Below are positions 7,530 to 16,038 of a DNA stretch of 64,000 bases, piece by piece. The stretch is from CAZAMI01 sp964627805 (GTDB lineage: Archaea; Thermoproteota; Thermoprotei_A; Sulfolobales; NBVN01): assembly GCA_964627805.1 (NCBI GenBank), contig CAZVLA010000036.1:1-64000 (forward strand), in the 5' to 3' direction. The position numbers and the translations under genes were made by a program. Position 1 is the first letter of the stretch; each line of letters starts with the position of its first letter. The notes below the pieces were generated by a model. That model saw nothing but the letters and a program-made list of their open reading frames with translations, was not told where the DNA came from and made no database searches.

Positions 7530-8339
7530 GTGTCTCGGAGCGAGGGGTGGGTTCGCAAGTTCTTCGTTGAGAGGAGCGACCTCTTCCTCAAGTTAATGAA
7601 CTCTAAGTGGAGATTAGCTCCTGAGGAGGCTCGACTCATTTCGAGACTACTTGAGATCCATGGTGTGGGGAGAGGGGCTAGGTTACTTGAGGTTGGGTGC
7701 GGTAGTGGGAGGATAGCTATTAACTTAGCTAGGCTGGGCTACAGCGTCGTCGGTATTGATGTGTCCCCGACCTACATCAGTGAGGCCGTTAGGAGGTCTA
7801 GGGAGGAAGGGGTTCAGGTGGAGTTCTTAGTTGGTGATGCTAGGAGGGTGGATGAGGTTGTTGGTGCTAGGCGCTTCGATGCTGTGCTGTTCTACTGGAC
7901 CTCTGTCCTAGGGTACTACGACGAGGTTACTGACTTCGAGATCCTAGCTAGGTGTAGGAAGGTAGTTGAGGACGGCGGTAAGTTACTGATTCTACAGCAC
8001 GCTAATAGGGACCACCTCATACTAGCCTTCAGCGTCCGTAGAGTACTCGAGAGCAGGCACGACTTAGGCGACTACGTCGTTGTTGAGGAGTCGAGGCTCG
8101 ACCTACTATCTTCGAGGTACGTATCGACGTGGAGCTTCTATAGGAAGGAAGGCAACGCGTTAGTACTCATAGACACGCTAGAGACCTCGCAGAGGGTATA
8201 CTCCATCCACGAGCTAGTGAGCATAGCTAGGAGAGCTGGGTGGGACTTAGAGAAGGCATACGCTAGCATAGCAACGCTAGAGGAATTCACTAAGCCAGCC
8301 TACCACCCAGCACTAAACCTAGTATTTAAGACCTCATAG
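7530..8339 (+). CDS. Class I SAM-dependent methyltransferase
   Basis: 269 residues. Motif I is LLEVGCGSGRIAINLARLG (about 50-68), followed by the acidic VVGIDVSPTYISEA and motif II/IV FDAVLFYWTSVLGYY (about 112-126). The C-terminal half carries a Methyltransf_11/25-like lid with beta strands. It starts with GTG behind a purine-rich stretch (GGGGGTAGGG). The substrate is unknown. It is distinct from the methyltransferase at 4892, so this block holds two different methylases. A GC-rich islet follows the stop codon. Confidence 0.8.
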   Translation: MSRSEGWVRKFFVERSDLFLKLMNSKWRLAPEEARLISRLLEIHGVGRGARLLEVGCGSGRIAINLARLGYSVVGIDVSPTYISEAVRRSREEGVQVEFLVGDARRVDEVVGARRFDAVLFYWTSVLGYYDEVTDFEILARCRKVVEDGGKLLILQHANRDHLILAFSVRRVLESRHDLGDYVVVEESRLDLLSSRYVSTWSFYRKEGNALVLIDTLETSQRVYSIHELVSIARRAGWDLEKAYASIATLEEFTKPAYHPALNLVFKTS

Positions 8340-8408
8340 AGCCCCGACACCCCCTCTGCTGGGCCCGAACCTTATTTTCGTTAGAAGCAACATCACAGCG
8401 GTGGTTGC

Positions 8409-9473
8409 GTGAGGATTAGGTCCTTAACGTACTTTACTGAGGTACCCCGTGATTGGGGGAGGGAGTGCGTTAGGGGCATCATTGAGGAGGGGCTCAGCGT
8501 CCTCGGTACTGCTTCTGATTACCTCAAGGGTGCGGGTTACGGTGTGTGGAGTCTGAGGTTGAGCCTCCCTAAGCCTCCTCCACGTATGCTCAGCTACTTA
8601 ACTGACGTGCTGACGGATGTGGTCGATACTAGTAAGTACTTAGTCTCAGTAGGTGGTGCGTACTTGAGCTACGTGAGTGGTGAGGAGGTCGCTGAGGCTG
8701 CCTCCCAAGGCCTCTACGTACCTCTACTCGGCCTGATTGAGGACGTCGGTAGGTACTCCTTAGGAGCTTCCGAAGTAATTCACGAGGTAGCTGAGGTAGA
8801 CCCGGTTGGTGCGGCTAAGGTCGCTGTCCTAGTTTCTGATAAGGTGCTTGAGACCCCGTACTACCCACTCTCAACGAGCTCCGGTAGGGCTGGGTTAGGT
8901 ATTTCATACCTCTACGTAGACCTAGTGGCTGAGGTGGTTAGGGGGAGGTTAAGTGTTGAGGTGGTTAAGGAGGAGCTTAGGAGGCCTCTAGAGATCCTAA
9001 GTAGTGCTGGGTATAGAGTCGTTGCTGACTACTCCCTATCACCTTGGATGGAGGAGAGCGTTGCGGGACTCATAGAGCTAATGGGGTTTAACCTAAAGTC
9101 AGTGGGAGTGAATTACGCAGTACTTAAGCTTAATGAAGTCGTTAAGGAGGTATTAACTACTGAGTACGCCTCAGGATTCAATGAGGTAATGATGCCTTAC
9201 GCTGAGGACTCAAGACTTAAGGAGTTAGGGTGTGTAGGGGAACTGAAGGTGAGGGACCTCCTAACCTACACAGTAACCTGCGTTGCCGGCCCAGACATGG
9301 CGGTAGTTCCGTGGGGTATTAACGAGTTAAGGAACTTAATACTCGATGCGTACGCTATATGGAGAGTTAAGGGGAGGCCCGTAGGTGTTAGGGTAGTACC
9401 TACAACAGCGAGTGCTGGGGATCTTGCGGAGTTAGGGATCTTCGGTAAGGTATGCGTAATAAGCTACGACTAA
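8409..9473 (+). CDS. DUF711 (UPF0210) family protein
   Basis: 354 residues. The C-terminal third is very typical of DUF711: a DMAVVPWGINELRNLILDAY segment, then GRPVGVRVVPTTASAGDLAE and a final FGKVCVI strand. The family is related in fold to the glycyl-radical/PFL superfamily, but its biochemical activity is not established. Bacterial relatives are about 450 residues, so this is a short version, perhaps with a reduced N-terminal half. It starts with GTG, with a TATA-like TTATTTT at about 8371. It is the last gene of the co-directional block beginning at 4892. Confidence 0.8.
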   Translation: MRIRSLTYFTEVPRDWGRECVRGIIEEGLSVLGTASDYLKGAGYGVWSLRLSLPKPPPRMLSYLTDVLTDVVDTSKYLVSVGGAYLSYVSGEEVAEAASQGLYVPLLGLIEDVGRYSLGASEVIHEVAEVDPVGAAKVAVLVSDKVLETPYYPLSTSSGRAGLGISYLYVDLVAEVVRGRLSVEVVKEELRRPLEILSSAGYRVVADYSLSPWMEESVAGLIELMGFNLKSVGVNYAVLKLNEVVKEVLTTEYASGFNEVMMPYAEDSRLKELGCVGELKVRDLLTYTVTCVAGPDMAVVPWGINELRNLILDAYAIWRVKGRPVGVRVVPTTASAGDLAELGIFGKVCVISYD

Positions 9474-9609
9474 GGCAGGTACGTCGGAGGAGCTACGTTA
9501 ATCACCTAATAAGGTTAAGGATTAAGCACGCATCACCTAATGCCGACCCACCAATACGTAACCCCCCACAGATAGGGCGTTAGGCGTTCTTGGAGTGGGT
9601 GACCTTGAC

Positions 9610-10095
9610 CTACCCCCCTTCTTTAACCCTAATACTCACCTCCTTAACGAATTCCCCTACCTGCTTTAACGCAGCTTCCACACTCCCTACCGTGCACCAA
9701 CCCTCGTAGAAGCATGTATGCATGGCGTTAGCGTCGTGCCAAGCATGAATAACCCACTCCCCAAGCTCAGTAGCTATCCTATTAAGGTACTCCCATAGTT
9801 CTCGGTGGCTTACTAGTCTCCTTCCTTCCCTCCAGGAGGCGTACGCCTTCACTGCTAGTGCAGCCGCACCCCACACCTTCTCAGCGACCTGCCTTACATC
9901 ACCCTTCCTTAACTCCTCCCTAGCCTGCTTAAGTAGCTCCTTCGCCACCTCAACATACTCTAAAGCCCTATCCCTAGGGTCGAGGTCACGCGTAATGAGC
10001 TCGAGGATGTACTCCTCAACACTAATACCGAGCCTACGGGCCTCCTCCCGAATACGTCTAGCTACCCTCTCTGTAACGGCAATAACGCTAACCAC
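9610..10095 (-). CDS. PaREP1-family protein with a ribbon-helix-helix-like N-terminus
   Basis: 161 residues. Residues 1-40 look like a small DNA-binding or ribbon-helix segment (VSVIAVTERVARRIREEARR, LGISVEEYILELITRD). Residues 45-160 match the PaREP1 paralogous family of Thermoproteales: repeated helices around AKELLKQAREELRKGD and the conserved VAEKVWGAAALAVKAYA, resembling HEPN-like helical bundles. PaREP1 genes are often dispersed in many copies. Their role is unknown, though HEPN-like domains often act as toxin or RNase partners. It stands alone between a DUF711 gene and a 444-bp gap. Confidence 0.75.
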   Translation of the reverse strand: MVSVIAVTERVARRIREEARRLGISVEEYILELITRDLDPRDRALEYVEVAKELLKQAREELRKGDVRQVAEKVWGAAALAVKAYASWREGRRLVSHRELWEYLNRIATELGEWVIHAWHDANAMHTCFYEGWCTVGSVEAALKQVGEFVKEVSIRVKEGG

Positions 10096-10539
10096 GACTT
10101 AGCCCCACGTAATAGTACGTGAATACGTAGATAAACCCGCCACGTTACTGACCTTCGCAACCTTAAGTAGTGTAGTTACGCCCTCAATAACCCCCCTCAA
10201 CCTACGTCATGGACGGAGTAAGCCTTCTAATCTAGGGCAGAGGGTGCAGTTCCTCAATACGTTCTGGGTACTATGAAGCTCGGCCAAGCGTACTCTACGT
10301 TGAGGAATTACTTAACGTTATAGGAGTGCGTGGATCTGTAGTACCTACAGTCTAGTTACTTACTCAGACGGTACGTGATTTTCCTGGATTCATAATTGAT
10401 TGTTTACGAATTCTTAGGTGATTTACTTTAAAGTTAGGTCTATGATTGCTTATTCTGTAGAGTTGTTATAACTATATATACTTGTATTTACTATATTTAT
10501 ACCAAATACTTATTAATAAATGTGTAATAATTATTTACG
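10096..10539. other. Gene-free interval with weak coding remnants and an AT-rich promoter zone
   Basis: No frame here is convincing. Near 10260-10345 a short frame reads YYEARPSVLYVEELLNVIG and then meets stops, which could be a decayed gene but is too short to classify. From about 10440 the sequence becomes very AT-rich with several TATA-like strings (TATATATA, TATTTATA), consistent with a strong promoter for the prefoldin genes. Confidence 0.4.
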
Positions 10540-10548
10540 GTGTTTATT

Positions 10549-10977
10549 ATGTCTGGTGAGGAGGCAGGTAAGGCTAAGGTGTCTCCTCAGGAGCTTCAGG
10601 ATGAGTTAAGGAGTTTAATAGCTCAGTCCGAGTACTTGAGGGGTCAGATCGACGCCATTAACGACACTATAAGGGATCTTGCTGAGGCTATTGAGGTTCT
10701 AGACTATGTTAAGGAGAAGGGATCTGGTAAGGTAGTTCTAGTACCTATAGGTGCTGGTAACTTTATAAGAGCAAGGATTGAGAGTACGGACACGGTCATT
10801 ATGGGTGTTGGCGGTAGGTTAAGTATTGAAGTAAGTATTGAGGAGGCTAGGAAGTCCTTGGAGGATAGGATTAAAGTGCTTGAGGGACTTAGGCTCGACC
10901 TACTTAGGAAGTTAGAGGAGATTAACAGAAGGATTAATGAATTAATACCTAAGATTAGGGAGTCCCCTAAGGAGTAG
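10549..10977 (+). CDS. pfdA: Prefoldin alpha subunit
   Basis: 142 residues from ATG 10549; a GTG at 10540 would add three. The layout is that of prefoldin alpha: a long N-terminal coiled coil (about 12-60), a beta-hairpin region VVLVPIGAGNFIRARIESTD (about 70-90) and GVGGRLSIEVSIEEA, then a C-terminal coiled coil (about 105-138). Archaeal prefoldin is a hexameric chaperone of two alpha and four beta subunits that hands unfolded proteins to the thermosome. A second small prefoldin-like gene follows ten bases later. Confidence 0.9.
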   Translation: MSGEEAGKAKVSPQELQDELRSLIAQSEYLRGQIDAINDTIRDLAEAIEVLDYVKEKGSGKVVLVPIGAGNFIRARIESTDTVIMGVGGRLSIEVSIEEARKSLEDRIKVLEGLRLDLLRKLEEINRRINELIPKIRESPKE

Positions 10978-10986
10978 AGGTACTGA

Positions 10987-11283
10987 GTGTTGAGCAGTAA
11001 TGAAGTTATTGAACTCGTAAGTAGGTATGAGCGGTTGAAGGAGGAGTTAACGAGGATTAAGAGTGAGTTACTGAGGATTAGGGAGGCTAAGGAATTCCTT
11101 AGTAGGGTAAGTAATGAAGCTAAGATATACTTAAGCGTGGGTAAGGTAATGATTGAGGTTAGCAGGGCTGAGGCTATGGAGTACTTAAGTAGGGAGGAGG
11201 AGGTGCTTAACTTAACCGAATCAACAGTAAGTAAGGAGTTAAGGATACTCGAGAATAGGATTAAGGAGCTTAAGAAAAAGTAA
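10987..11283 (+). CDS. Small prefoldin-like coiled-coil protein
   Basis: 98 residues, shorter than normal prefoldin beta (about 115-125). It is predicted as two amphipathic helices (about 5-38 and 62-97) joined by a single hairpin reading AKIYLSVGKVMIEVSRAEAM, which matches the beta-subunit pattern 'YKSVG..LV.V...EA'. It lies ten bases after pfdA and ends before an oligo-T tract, so the two form an operon. It could be the beta subunit itself in shortened form, or an extra gamma-like subunit. A full-length beta gene elsewhere would settle this. Confidence 0.65.
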   Translation: MLSSNEVIELVSRYERLKEELTRIKSELLRIREAKEFLSRVSNEAKIYLSVGKVMIEVSRAEAMEYLSREEEVLNLTESTVSKELRILENRIKELKKK

Positions 11284-11290
11284 CTAAGTC

Positions 11291-11295
11291 TTTTT
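11291..11295 (+). terminator. Oligo-T terminator of the prefoldin operon
   Basis: Five T residues lie 8 bp after the TAA at 11281-11283, typical for archaeal intrinsic termination. Confidence 0.5.
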
Positions 11296-11397
11296 CCCTA
11301 CTTAACTTAAGCATTAAGAAAGAAGTTACTCGCATCACCTACAAAACCTCATTACTTTTATGTAATGACGTAAGGAAGTAGTTACTCGGGTGTTGCT

Positions 11398-13287
11398 GTG
11401 GGTGATCCTTACTCATGGCTTGAGGACTTAAGTAGTGAGGAGACCCTTAAGTTCATTGAGGAGCGTAATAGGAGGTTTAGGGAGTTCGTAGATGACTTAC
11501 CTAGGGAGTTCGTTAGTAGGGTTAGGAAGTACCTTGGGGTACCTTACGTAAGGAGCTTTAAGTGCTGTGGATGCGGTGTCTACGTAGTTGTTAGGGAGTT
11601 GAGTAGGTACGTAGTTAAGTTGATTCGTTGGGGTGGTGGTGAGGAGAGCATCATATCTAGTGAGAACTTAGGTGAGGAGGTAGTTATTTCTGAGGTTTAC
11701 CCATCACCTAGTGGTAGTAAGTTAGGTATCGCATACACCCTCGGAGGTAGTGATGAGGGATTCATTAAGGTAATTGACGTAGGTACTCACGAGGTACTTG
11801 ATGAGTTACGCGGTACCGTAGGTAACTTAGTTTGGTGTGGTGAGGATCGCTACTACTACGTAAGGATGTTCAGGAGTGGTAAGTCAGTAGATGGTGTTGA
11901 GGCACCTACGGAGCGTGTCTTCCTTAGGGAGTTAGGTGGTGGTGTTGAGGAGTTAGTGTTTGGTGAGGGATTACCTACTAACTACATGATCTCCCTAGAG
12001 GAGTGTAATGACCCGTCGAGGATATTCATTACTGTGTGGCGTAGTTGGTGTAGTACCTACGTCTGTGGGGGGTACTTAAGAGACCCTAGTACGTGGTCGG
12101 TACTACTTGACGTTGGTGACTACTTAATTAAGCCCGTAGGTTACGTAGGTGACGAGGCTTACTTAGTGATTCACGATCGTGGGGGTATGGGTAGGGTAGT
12201 TAAGGTAGTCGGTGGTGATGTTGAGGAGGTCATACCTGAGCAGGAGTACCCACTACGTCAAGCAGTTATTGCTGGGGGTATGGTAGTCACTAACTCCTTA
12301 ATTAATGCCTCAAGTAGGTTAAGGATCTTCAGTACTGAGGGCTCATTAATTAAGGAGTTCGTATTTAGTAAGCCGTTAAGTATCGAGTCTATGGAGTCCT
12401 TCAAGGATTTAGTCGTACTTAAGGGGGAGTCATTCAGTAAGCCAGCAAGTCTCTACGTTGTGGACCTGAATGCATTAAGTATTGAGGAGTTCTACGGGTG
12501 TGGTGAAGTTACTGAGGTTAGGGTTAGTGAGGATTGGGTAGTCTCGAGTGTCGGTACTAGAGTTCACGTATTCATTATTGAGGGTGAGGGTAGTGGTAAG
12601 GCTGACGTAGCTATTGTTTACGGGTACGGAGGCTTCGGAATACCTGTAACGCCCTTCTACTTAGGACCCCTAATACCCTTCATTGAGGACGGGGGTACTT
12701 TCGTAGTAGCTAACATACGTGGTGGGGGTGAGTTTGGTGAGGAGTGGCATAGGTTAGGTATGAGGGAGAGGAAGCAGAATGTCTTTGAGGACTTTAAGGC
12801 AGTACTTAAGTACGTTAGGGGTAAGGGCTTAAGGACGGTTGGGTGGGGGGTTAGTAATGGTGGGTTATTAATAGCTACCGTAATGACTCAATCACCTAAC
12901 CTCCTGGACACCGCACTTATCGGGTACCCAGTAATTGATATGCTTAAGTTCCACAAACTCTACATAGGTAAGTTATGGATTAGTGAGTATGGAGACCCGG
13001 ACAACCCTAGAGATAGGGAGTACCTAATTAAGTACTCACCATACCATAACGTACGTGAGGGGGTTAAGTACCCACCAACACTAGTCTACACAGGACTCCA
13101 CGACGATAGGGTACACCCAGCACACGCACTAAAGTTCGTAGCTAAGCTAGAGTCCGTAGGAGCTCCAGCGTACTTAAGAGTAGAGACTAGGAGCGGGCAT
13201 AGAGGAGCTACACCAGAGACTAAGGTGAGGGAGTACAGTGACATACTAACATTCACGTACAAAGTACTTAAAATCAAGAACCACTAA
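11398..13287 (+). CDS. Prolyl oligopeptidase family serine peptidase (S9A)
   Basis: 629 residues. The start DPYSWLEDLSSEETLKFIEE is the typical S9A N-terminus. Residues 60-400 form the beta-propeller gate and 400-625 the alpha/beta-hydrolase domain (VAIVYGYGGFG, FVVANIRGGGEFGEEWH). The nucleophile is Ser486 in GVSNGG; most relatives have GGSNGG. The acid is in HDDRVHP (Asp569/570) and His601 is in SGHRG, completing the triad. There is no signal peptide, so it is probably a cytosolic enzyme that trims short proline-containing peptides. A TATA-like CTTTTATG about 40 bp upstream and a GTG start fit a single-gene transcript. Confidence 0.9.
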   Translation: MGDPYSWLEDLSSEETLKFIEERNRRFREFVDDLPREFVSRVRKYLGVPYVRSFKCCGCGVYVVVRELSRYVVKLIRWGGGEESIISSENLGEEVVISEVYPSPSGSKLGIAYTLGGSDEGFIKVIDVGTHEVLDELRGTVGNLVWCGEDRYYYVRMFRSGKSVDGVEAPTERVFLRELGGGVEELVFGEGLPTNYMISLEECNDPSRIFITVWRSWCSTYVCGGYLRDPSTWSVLLDVGDYLIKPVGYVGDEAYLVIHDRGGMGRVVKVVGGDVEEVIPEQEYPLRQAVIAGGMVVTNSLINASSRLRIFSTEGSLIKEFVFSKPLSIESMESFKDLVVLKGESFSKPASLYVVDLNALSIEEFYGCGEVTEVRVSEDWVVSSVGTRVHVFIIEGEGSGKADVAIVYGYGGFGIPVTPFYLGPLIPFIEDGGTFVVANIRGGGEFGEEWHRLGMRERKQNVFEDFKAVLKYVRGKGLRTVGWGVSNGGLLIATVMTQSPNLLDTALIGYPVIDMLKFHKLYIGKLWISEYGDPDNPRDREYLIKYSPYHNVREGVKYPPTLVYTGLHDDRVHPAHALKFVAKLESVGAPAYLRVETRSGHRGATPETKVREYSDILTFTYKVLKIKNH

Positions 13288-13448
13288 AACACGTAACCAC
13301 CCCACTGACATCACCTTAATATACTGATCATGAGTTAAGATTCAGTTACTAATCCTAATGACTCTCAAGTACTTCATAACTACGCAGTACTTACTAACTC
13401 AAGTACTTATACCTCTACCCAATAACATTACTTGGCGGTGCTTAGATC

Positions 13449-14573
13449 TTGAAATTCATTGAGGCTGTAGAGATTGAGTGGTTTAGAGGTATTAGGGAGG
13501 GGTTGATTGAGGGCTTCAGTGACTTCACAGTATTAGTTGGTAGGAATGGTGCGGGTAAGTCAACGGTTCTTGAGGCTCTCTACCTAACCTCAGCATGGCT
13601 CAAGGAGACTGACGAGGTACGTAACACTAGTAAGTACGACTACGTAGTCTACAGACGCGGAGGTAGGGGTAGGTGGAGGAGCGCTAGCTACGCTCTATGG
13701 TACTCAATGGATACTAGTAGGGAGGTTAGGATAGCTATTAAATTTAGGGGTTTATGGAGAGAACTACTTATCTACCACAACACATCACCTCCTACTTGGT
13801 TAGTAATGCATGAGTGCATTAAGCAGAGGATTACGCAGGGATTCGGTCCTGCATACACTCATTACGAGTTACTGGGGTTTCGTGGAGGTACTACGTACCT
13901 AGCGAGGAAGGCACTTAAGGGGGGTGTAGCTACCTTCACTCATGAAGAGGTACTTAAGTACTTCACAGAGTGTTACCCAGTATTTACTGAGGTGCTAAGG
14001 AGTACCTTACTCATTGATGAGGCACTACTCCGCGACTTAGGAGTTGTTGAGAAGTATTCATGGCCTAAGGTCCTTTCTAAGAGGCTTGATAAGGAGGTTG
14101 TGAGGGTTATTAAGGAGGAGTTTGAGGTTGATGCTGAGGGACTTACGTACGCACCCGTAGGTGAGGATACGGTACTCCTCCTTCAGTTAAGTAATACTGC
14201 AGTAAGGATTGATGATTTAGGTGATGGTGCTAGACACGCAGTACTTACGATGCTCCTCCTACTAGCTACTAAGCCTAAGTTAATACTTATTGAGGAGCCC
14301 GAGAGTAAGTTACACCCCCGAGGGATGAGGGTACTTACGGAGGCTATCCTAAAGTACGCTAAGGAGTATGGTGCGCAGGTAGTCGTAAGTACTCATAGTA
14401 TGGAGTTCATTAAGGTAGGTAGTGAATTAGCTAAGAGATTAGGTATTGAGATGTCACTAATACACTTAGAGAGGAGTAAGGATGGTGCGTTAATTACGAG
14501 GAGACTTAACCAACCCGACCTTAAGTTACTAACAGACTTAGGTATAGATCCTAGATTCTTAGACATGCTGTGA
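13449..14573 (+). CDS. AAA ATPase of the OLD/RecF-like (AAA_15) group
   Basis: 374 residues. Walker A is GRNGAGKST at 31-39, after the typical SMC/RecF-like start 'IEWFRGI'. A large insert (about 55-225) holds no recognised domain. Walker B is LILIEEPESKLHPRG (about 278-292), followed by the H-loop VVSTHSMEF (about 315). No TOPRIM domain is present in this protein; instead the next gene, nine bases on, supplies one. This layout fits a split OLD-type nuclease or a PARIS-like AriA ATPase. The start is TTG with GGCGGTG eight bases upstream and a TATA-like CTTATAC at about 13406. Confidence 0.8.
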   Translation: MKFIEAVEIEWFRGIREGLIEGFSDFTVLVGRNGAGKSTVLEALYLTSAWLKETDEVRNTSKYDYVVYRRGGRGRWRSASYALWYSMDTSREVRIAIKFRGLWRELLIYHNTSPPTWLVMHECIKQRITQGFGPAYTHYELLGFRGGTTYLARKALKGGVATFTHEEVLKYFTECYPVFTEVLRSTLLIDEALLRDLGVVEKYSWPKVLSKRLDKEVVRVIKEEFEVDAEGLTYAPVGEDTVLLLQLSNTAVRIDDLGDGARHAVLTMLLLLATKPKLILIEEPESKLHPRGMRVLTEAILKYAKEYGAQVVVSTHSMEFIKVGSELAKRLGIEMSLIHLERSKDGALITRRLNQPDLKLLTDLGIDPRFLDML

Positions 14574-14582
14574 CGGGAGAAG

Positions 14583-15260
14583 GTGGTATTAATGCTAATA
14601 CAGCTAAAGCCTAGTGAGAGGAGCTTCGACGTATTCGTACTTAGTGATATCAAGAGTTTTAATGTTTTTATCCTCTGTGAAGGTAGGACTGAAGTAGAGG
14701 TTATTAAGTCACTATGTAGTAGGTTAGGAATAACTAGTGCTAAGTCAGTAGCTATTAGTGATTGTGAGGGTATTGATAGGGTCTATGGCTTAGTACCGTC
14801 TATTGCGTTACTATCTAAGTTATCTAGGAGGTTGAGGGCACTTGCTGTAGTTACTGATGCTGATGAGTTAAGCTATGAGGGTAGGTTTAGGAGCTTAATT
14901 AATAGCTTAAGGTCTAGAGGTATTAATGTTGTACTTAGTAATGACTACGTAGTAAGTAGTCAGTTATTTAAGGCCTTAATTAAGGCTAATGATAGGGAGC
15001 TCAAGTTTTACGTAGCAGTTAACGGCATTAGTGAGTATAAATTCTCTAAACACGTGCTTGAGGACCACGTAATTAAGTTACTCGAGCTTGAAGGTGAAGT
15101 TAACGTCTCGGAACTCAGTAATGTAAGTAACTCTAAGGAATTCATTAGGGAGCGAAGCATTAACGTCATTAAGGAGGTAGTGGATGCTGAGCCACGCCTC
15201 CTTAGGGAGTCCTTCAGTCACTTAGTGAAGCTCATGGAGTTAGTACTTAAGGACCCTTAG
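14583..15260 (+). CDS. TOPRIM-like protein (DUF3226 / OLD-nuclease type), partner of the ATPase
   Basis: 225 residues. The TOPRIM signature is visible: Glu33 in the first strand (VFILCEGRTEVEVIKSL) and D-x-D at Asp92/Asp94 in LAVVTDADEL. These residues bind Mg in nucleases and topoisomerases of this fold. The spacing and size resemble DUF3226, and functionally DUF4435 of PARIS AriB. The C-terminal helical part (about 150-225) is unassigned. It is nine bases behind the ATPase and on the same strand, so they almost certainly work together. A role in phage or plasmid defence is inferred from family precedent only. Confidence 0.7.
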   Translation: MVLMLIQLKPSERSFDVFVLSDIKSFNVFILCEGRTEVEVIKSLCSRLGITSAKSVAISDCEGIDRVYGLVPSIALLSKLSRRLRALAVVTDADELSYEGRFRSLINSLRSRGINVVLSNDYVVSSQLFKALIKANDRELKFYVAVNGISEYKFSKHVLEDHVIKLLELEGEVNVSELSNVSNSKEFIRERSINVIKEVVDAEPRLLRESFSHLVKLMELVLKDP

Positions 15261-15318
15261 TTAATCCCCTTCAGTAATGTCGTAAGTGTTTTGAAGTGCT
15301 TAGTTCATATTTGTTAGG

Positions 15319-15990
15319 GTGGGTGTTTTGAGGTTATTAGTAGTTTCTGATGTTCATGGTGCTTACGGTAATCTTAAGTCCTTAGTTGATGTTGTCAGTG
15401 ATTTTGATGCGTTACTAATTGCTGGTGACTTAACTCACTACGGTTCTGGGTTGAGGGGTGTTTGTAGCGTTATTAAGTCTGTTGTTGATTCCGGTAAGTC
15501 AGTAATTACTGTGTTAGGTAATATGGACCCACCGAGGATTAGTGAGGAGGTTTCCTCAGTAGGTGCTTTAGTCCTTCACGGATCCTCAACTGAGTTAAGT
15601 AGGTATTACGTAGTAGGTGTTAGTGGATCCCCTAAGACCCCCTTCAGAACTGCTTTTGAGTTAAGTGAGGGTGAGTTTAGGGAATTACTTAGTAGGGTCG
15701 TAGTGAGTGATTTTAGGAAGTCAATACTCCTAACACACGCCCCACCCTACGGGACTAAGTTAGATAGGACTTACTTCGGGATACATGCTGGCTCCGTAGT
15801 TATTAGGGAGTTCATTAAGGAGAAGCAACCACTACTAGCTATATGCGGGCACATACATGAGGGTAGGGGTACTGAGACCATAGGTAGTACTACAGTAGTG
15901 AATCCAGGCCCACTATTCAGGAAGTACTACGCAGTAGTAGAGTTAGTTAAGGGTAGCGTCAAGCTCGAGTTGAGGAGGTTAAGTACTTAG
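15319..15990 (+). CDS. Metallophosphoesterase (Icc/YfcE-related, COG2129-like)
   Basis: 223 residues. The motifs are VVSDVHG (D-x-H), LIAGDLTHYG (GD), VLGNMDPP (GN-x-D, in place of GNHE), LLTHAPPYG and CGHIHEGRG. The GN-x-D form and the GxxTxVNPGP segment (GSTTVVNPGP) are typical of the archaeal COG2129 and YfcE/MJ0936 phosphodiesterase groups. It differs from the phosphoesterase at 3480, which has GNHEN. The start could be the GTG at 15319 or the TTG at 15328, which has GGGTGGGTG in front. The substrate is unknown. Confidence 0.85.
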   Translation: MGVLRLLVVSDVHGAYGNLKSLVDVVSDFDALLIAGDLTHYGSGLRGVCSVIKSVVDSGKSVITVLGNMDPPRISEEVSSVGALVLHGSSTELSRYYVVGVSGSPKTPFRTAFELSEGEFRELLSRVVVSDFRKSILLTHAPPYGTKLDRTYFGIHAGSVVIREFIKEKQPLLAICGHIHEGRGTETIGSTTVVNPGPLFRKYYAVVELVKGSVKLELRRLST

Positions 15991-16038
15991 GGGATTCTCT
16001 AGCTAAAGCCTTAAATCCTACTCAAGTACCTTACTATC

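Noticed and set aside
10260..10400. Short frame YYEARPSVLYVEELLNVIG looks like part of a PIN-type toxin
   Set aside because: Only about 27 codons are open, there is no start or active-site motif, and the family cannot be confirmed.
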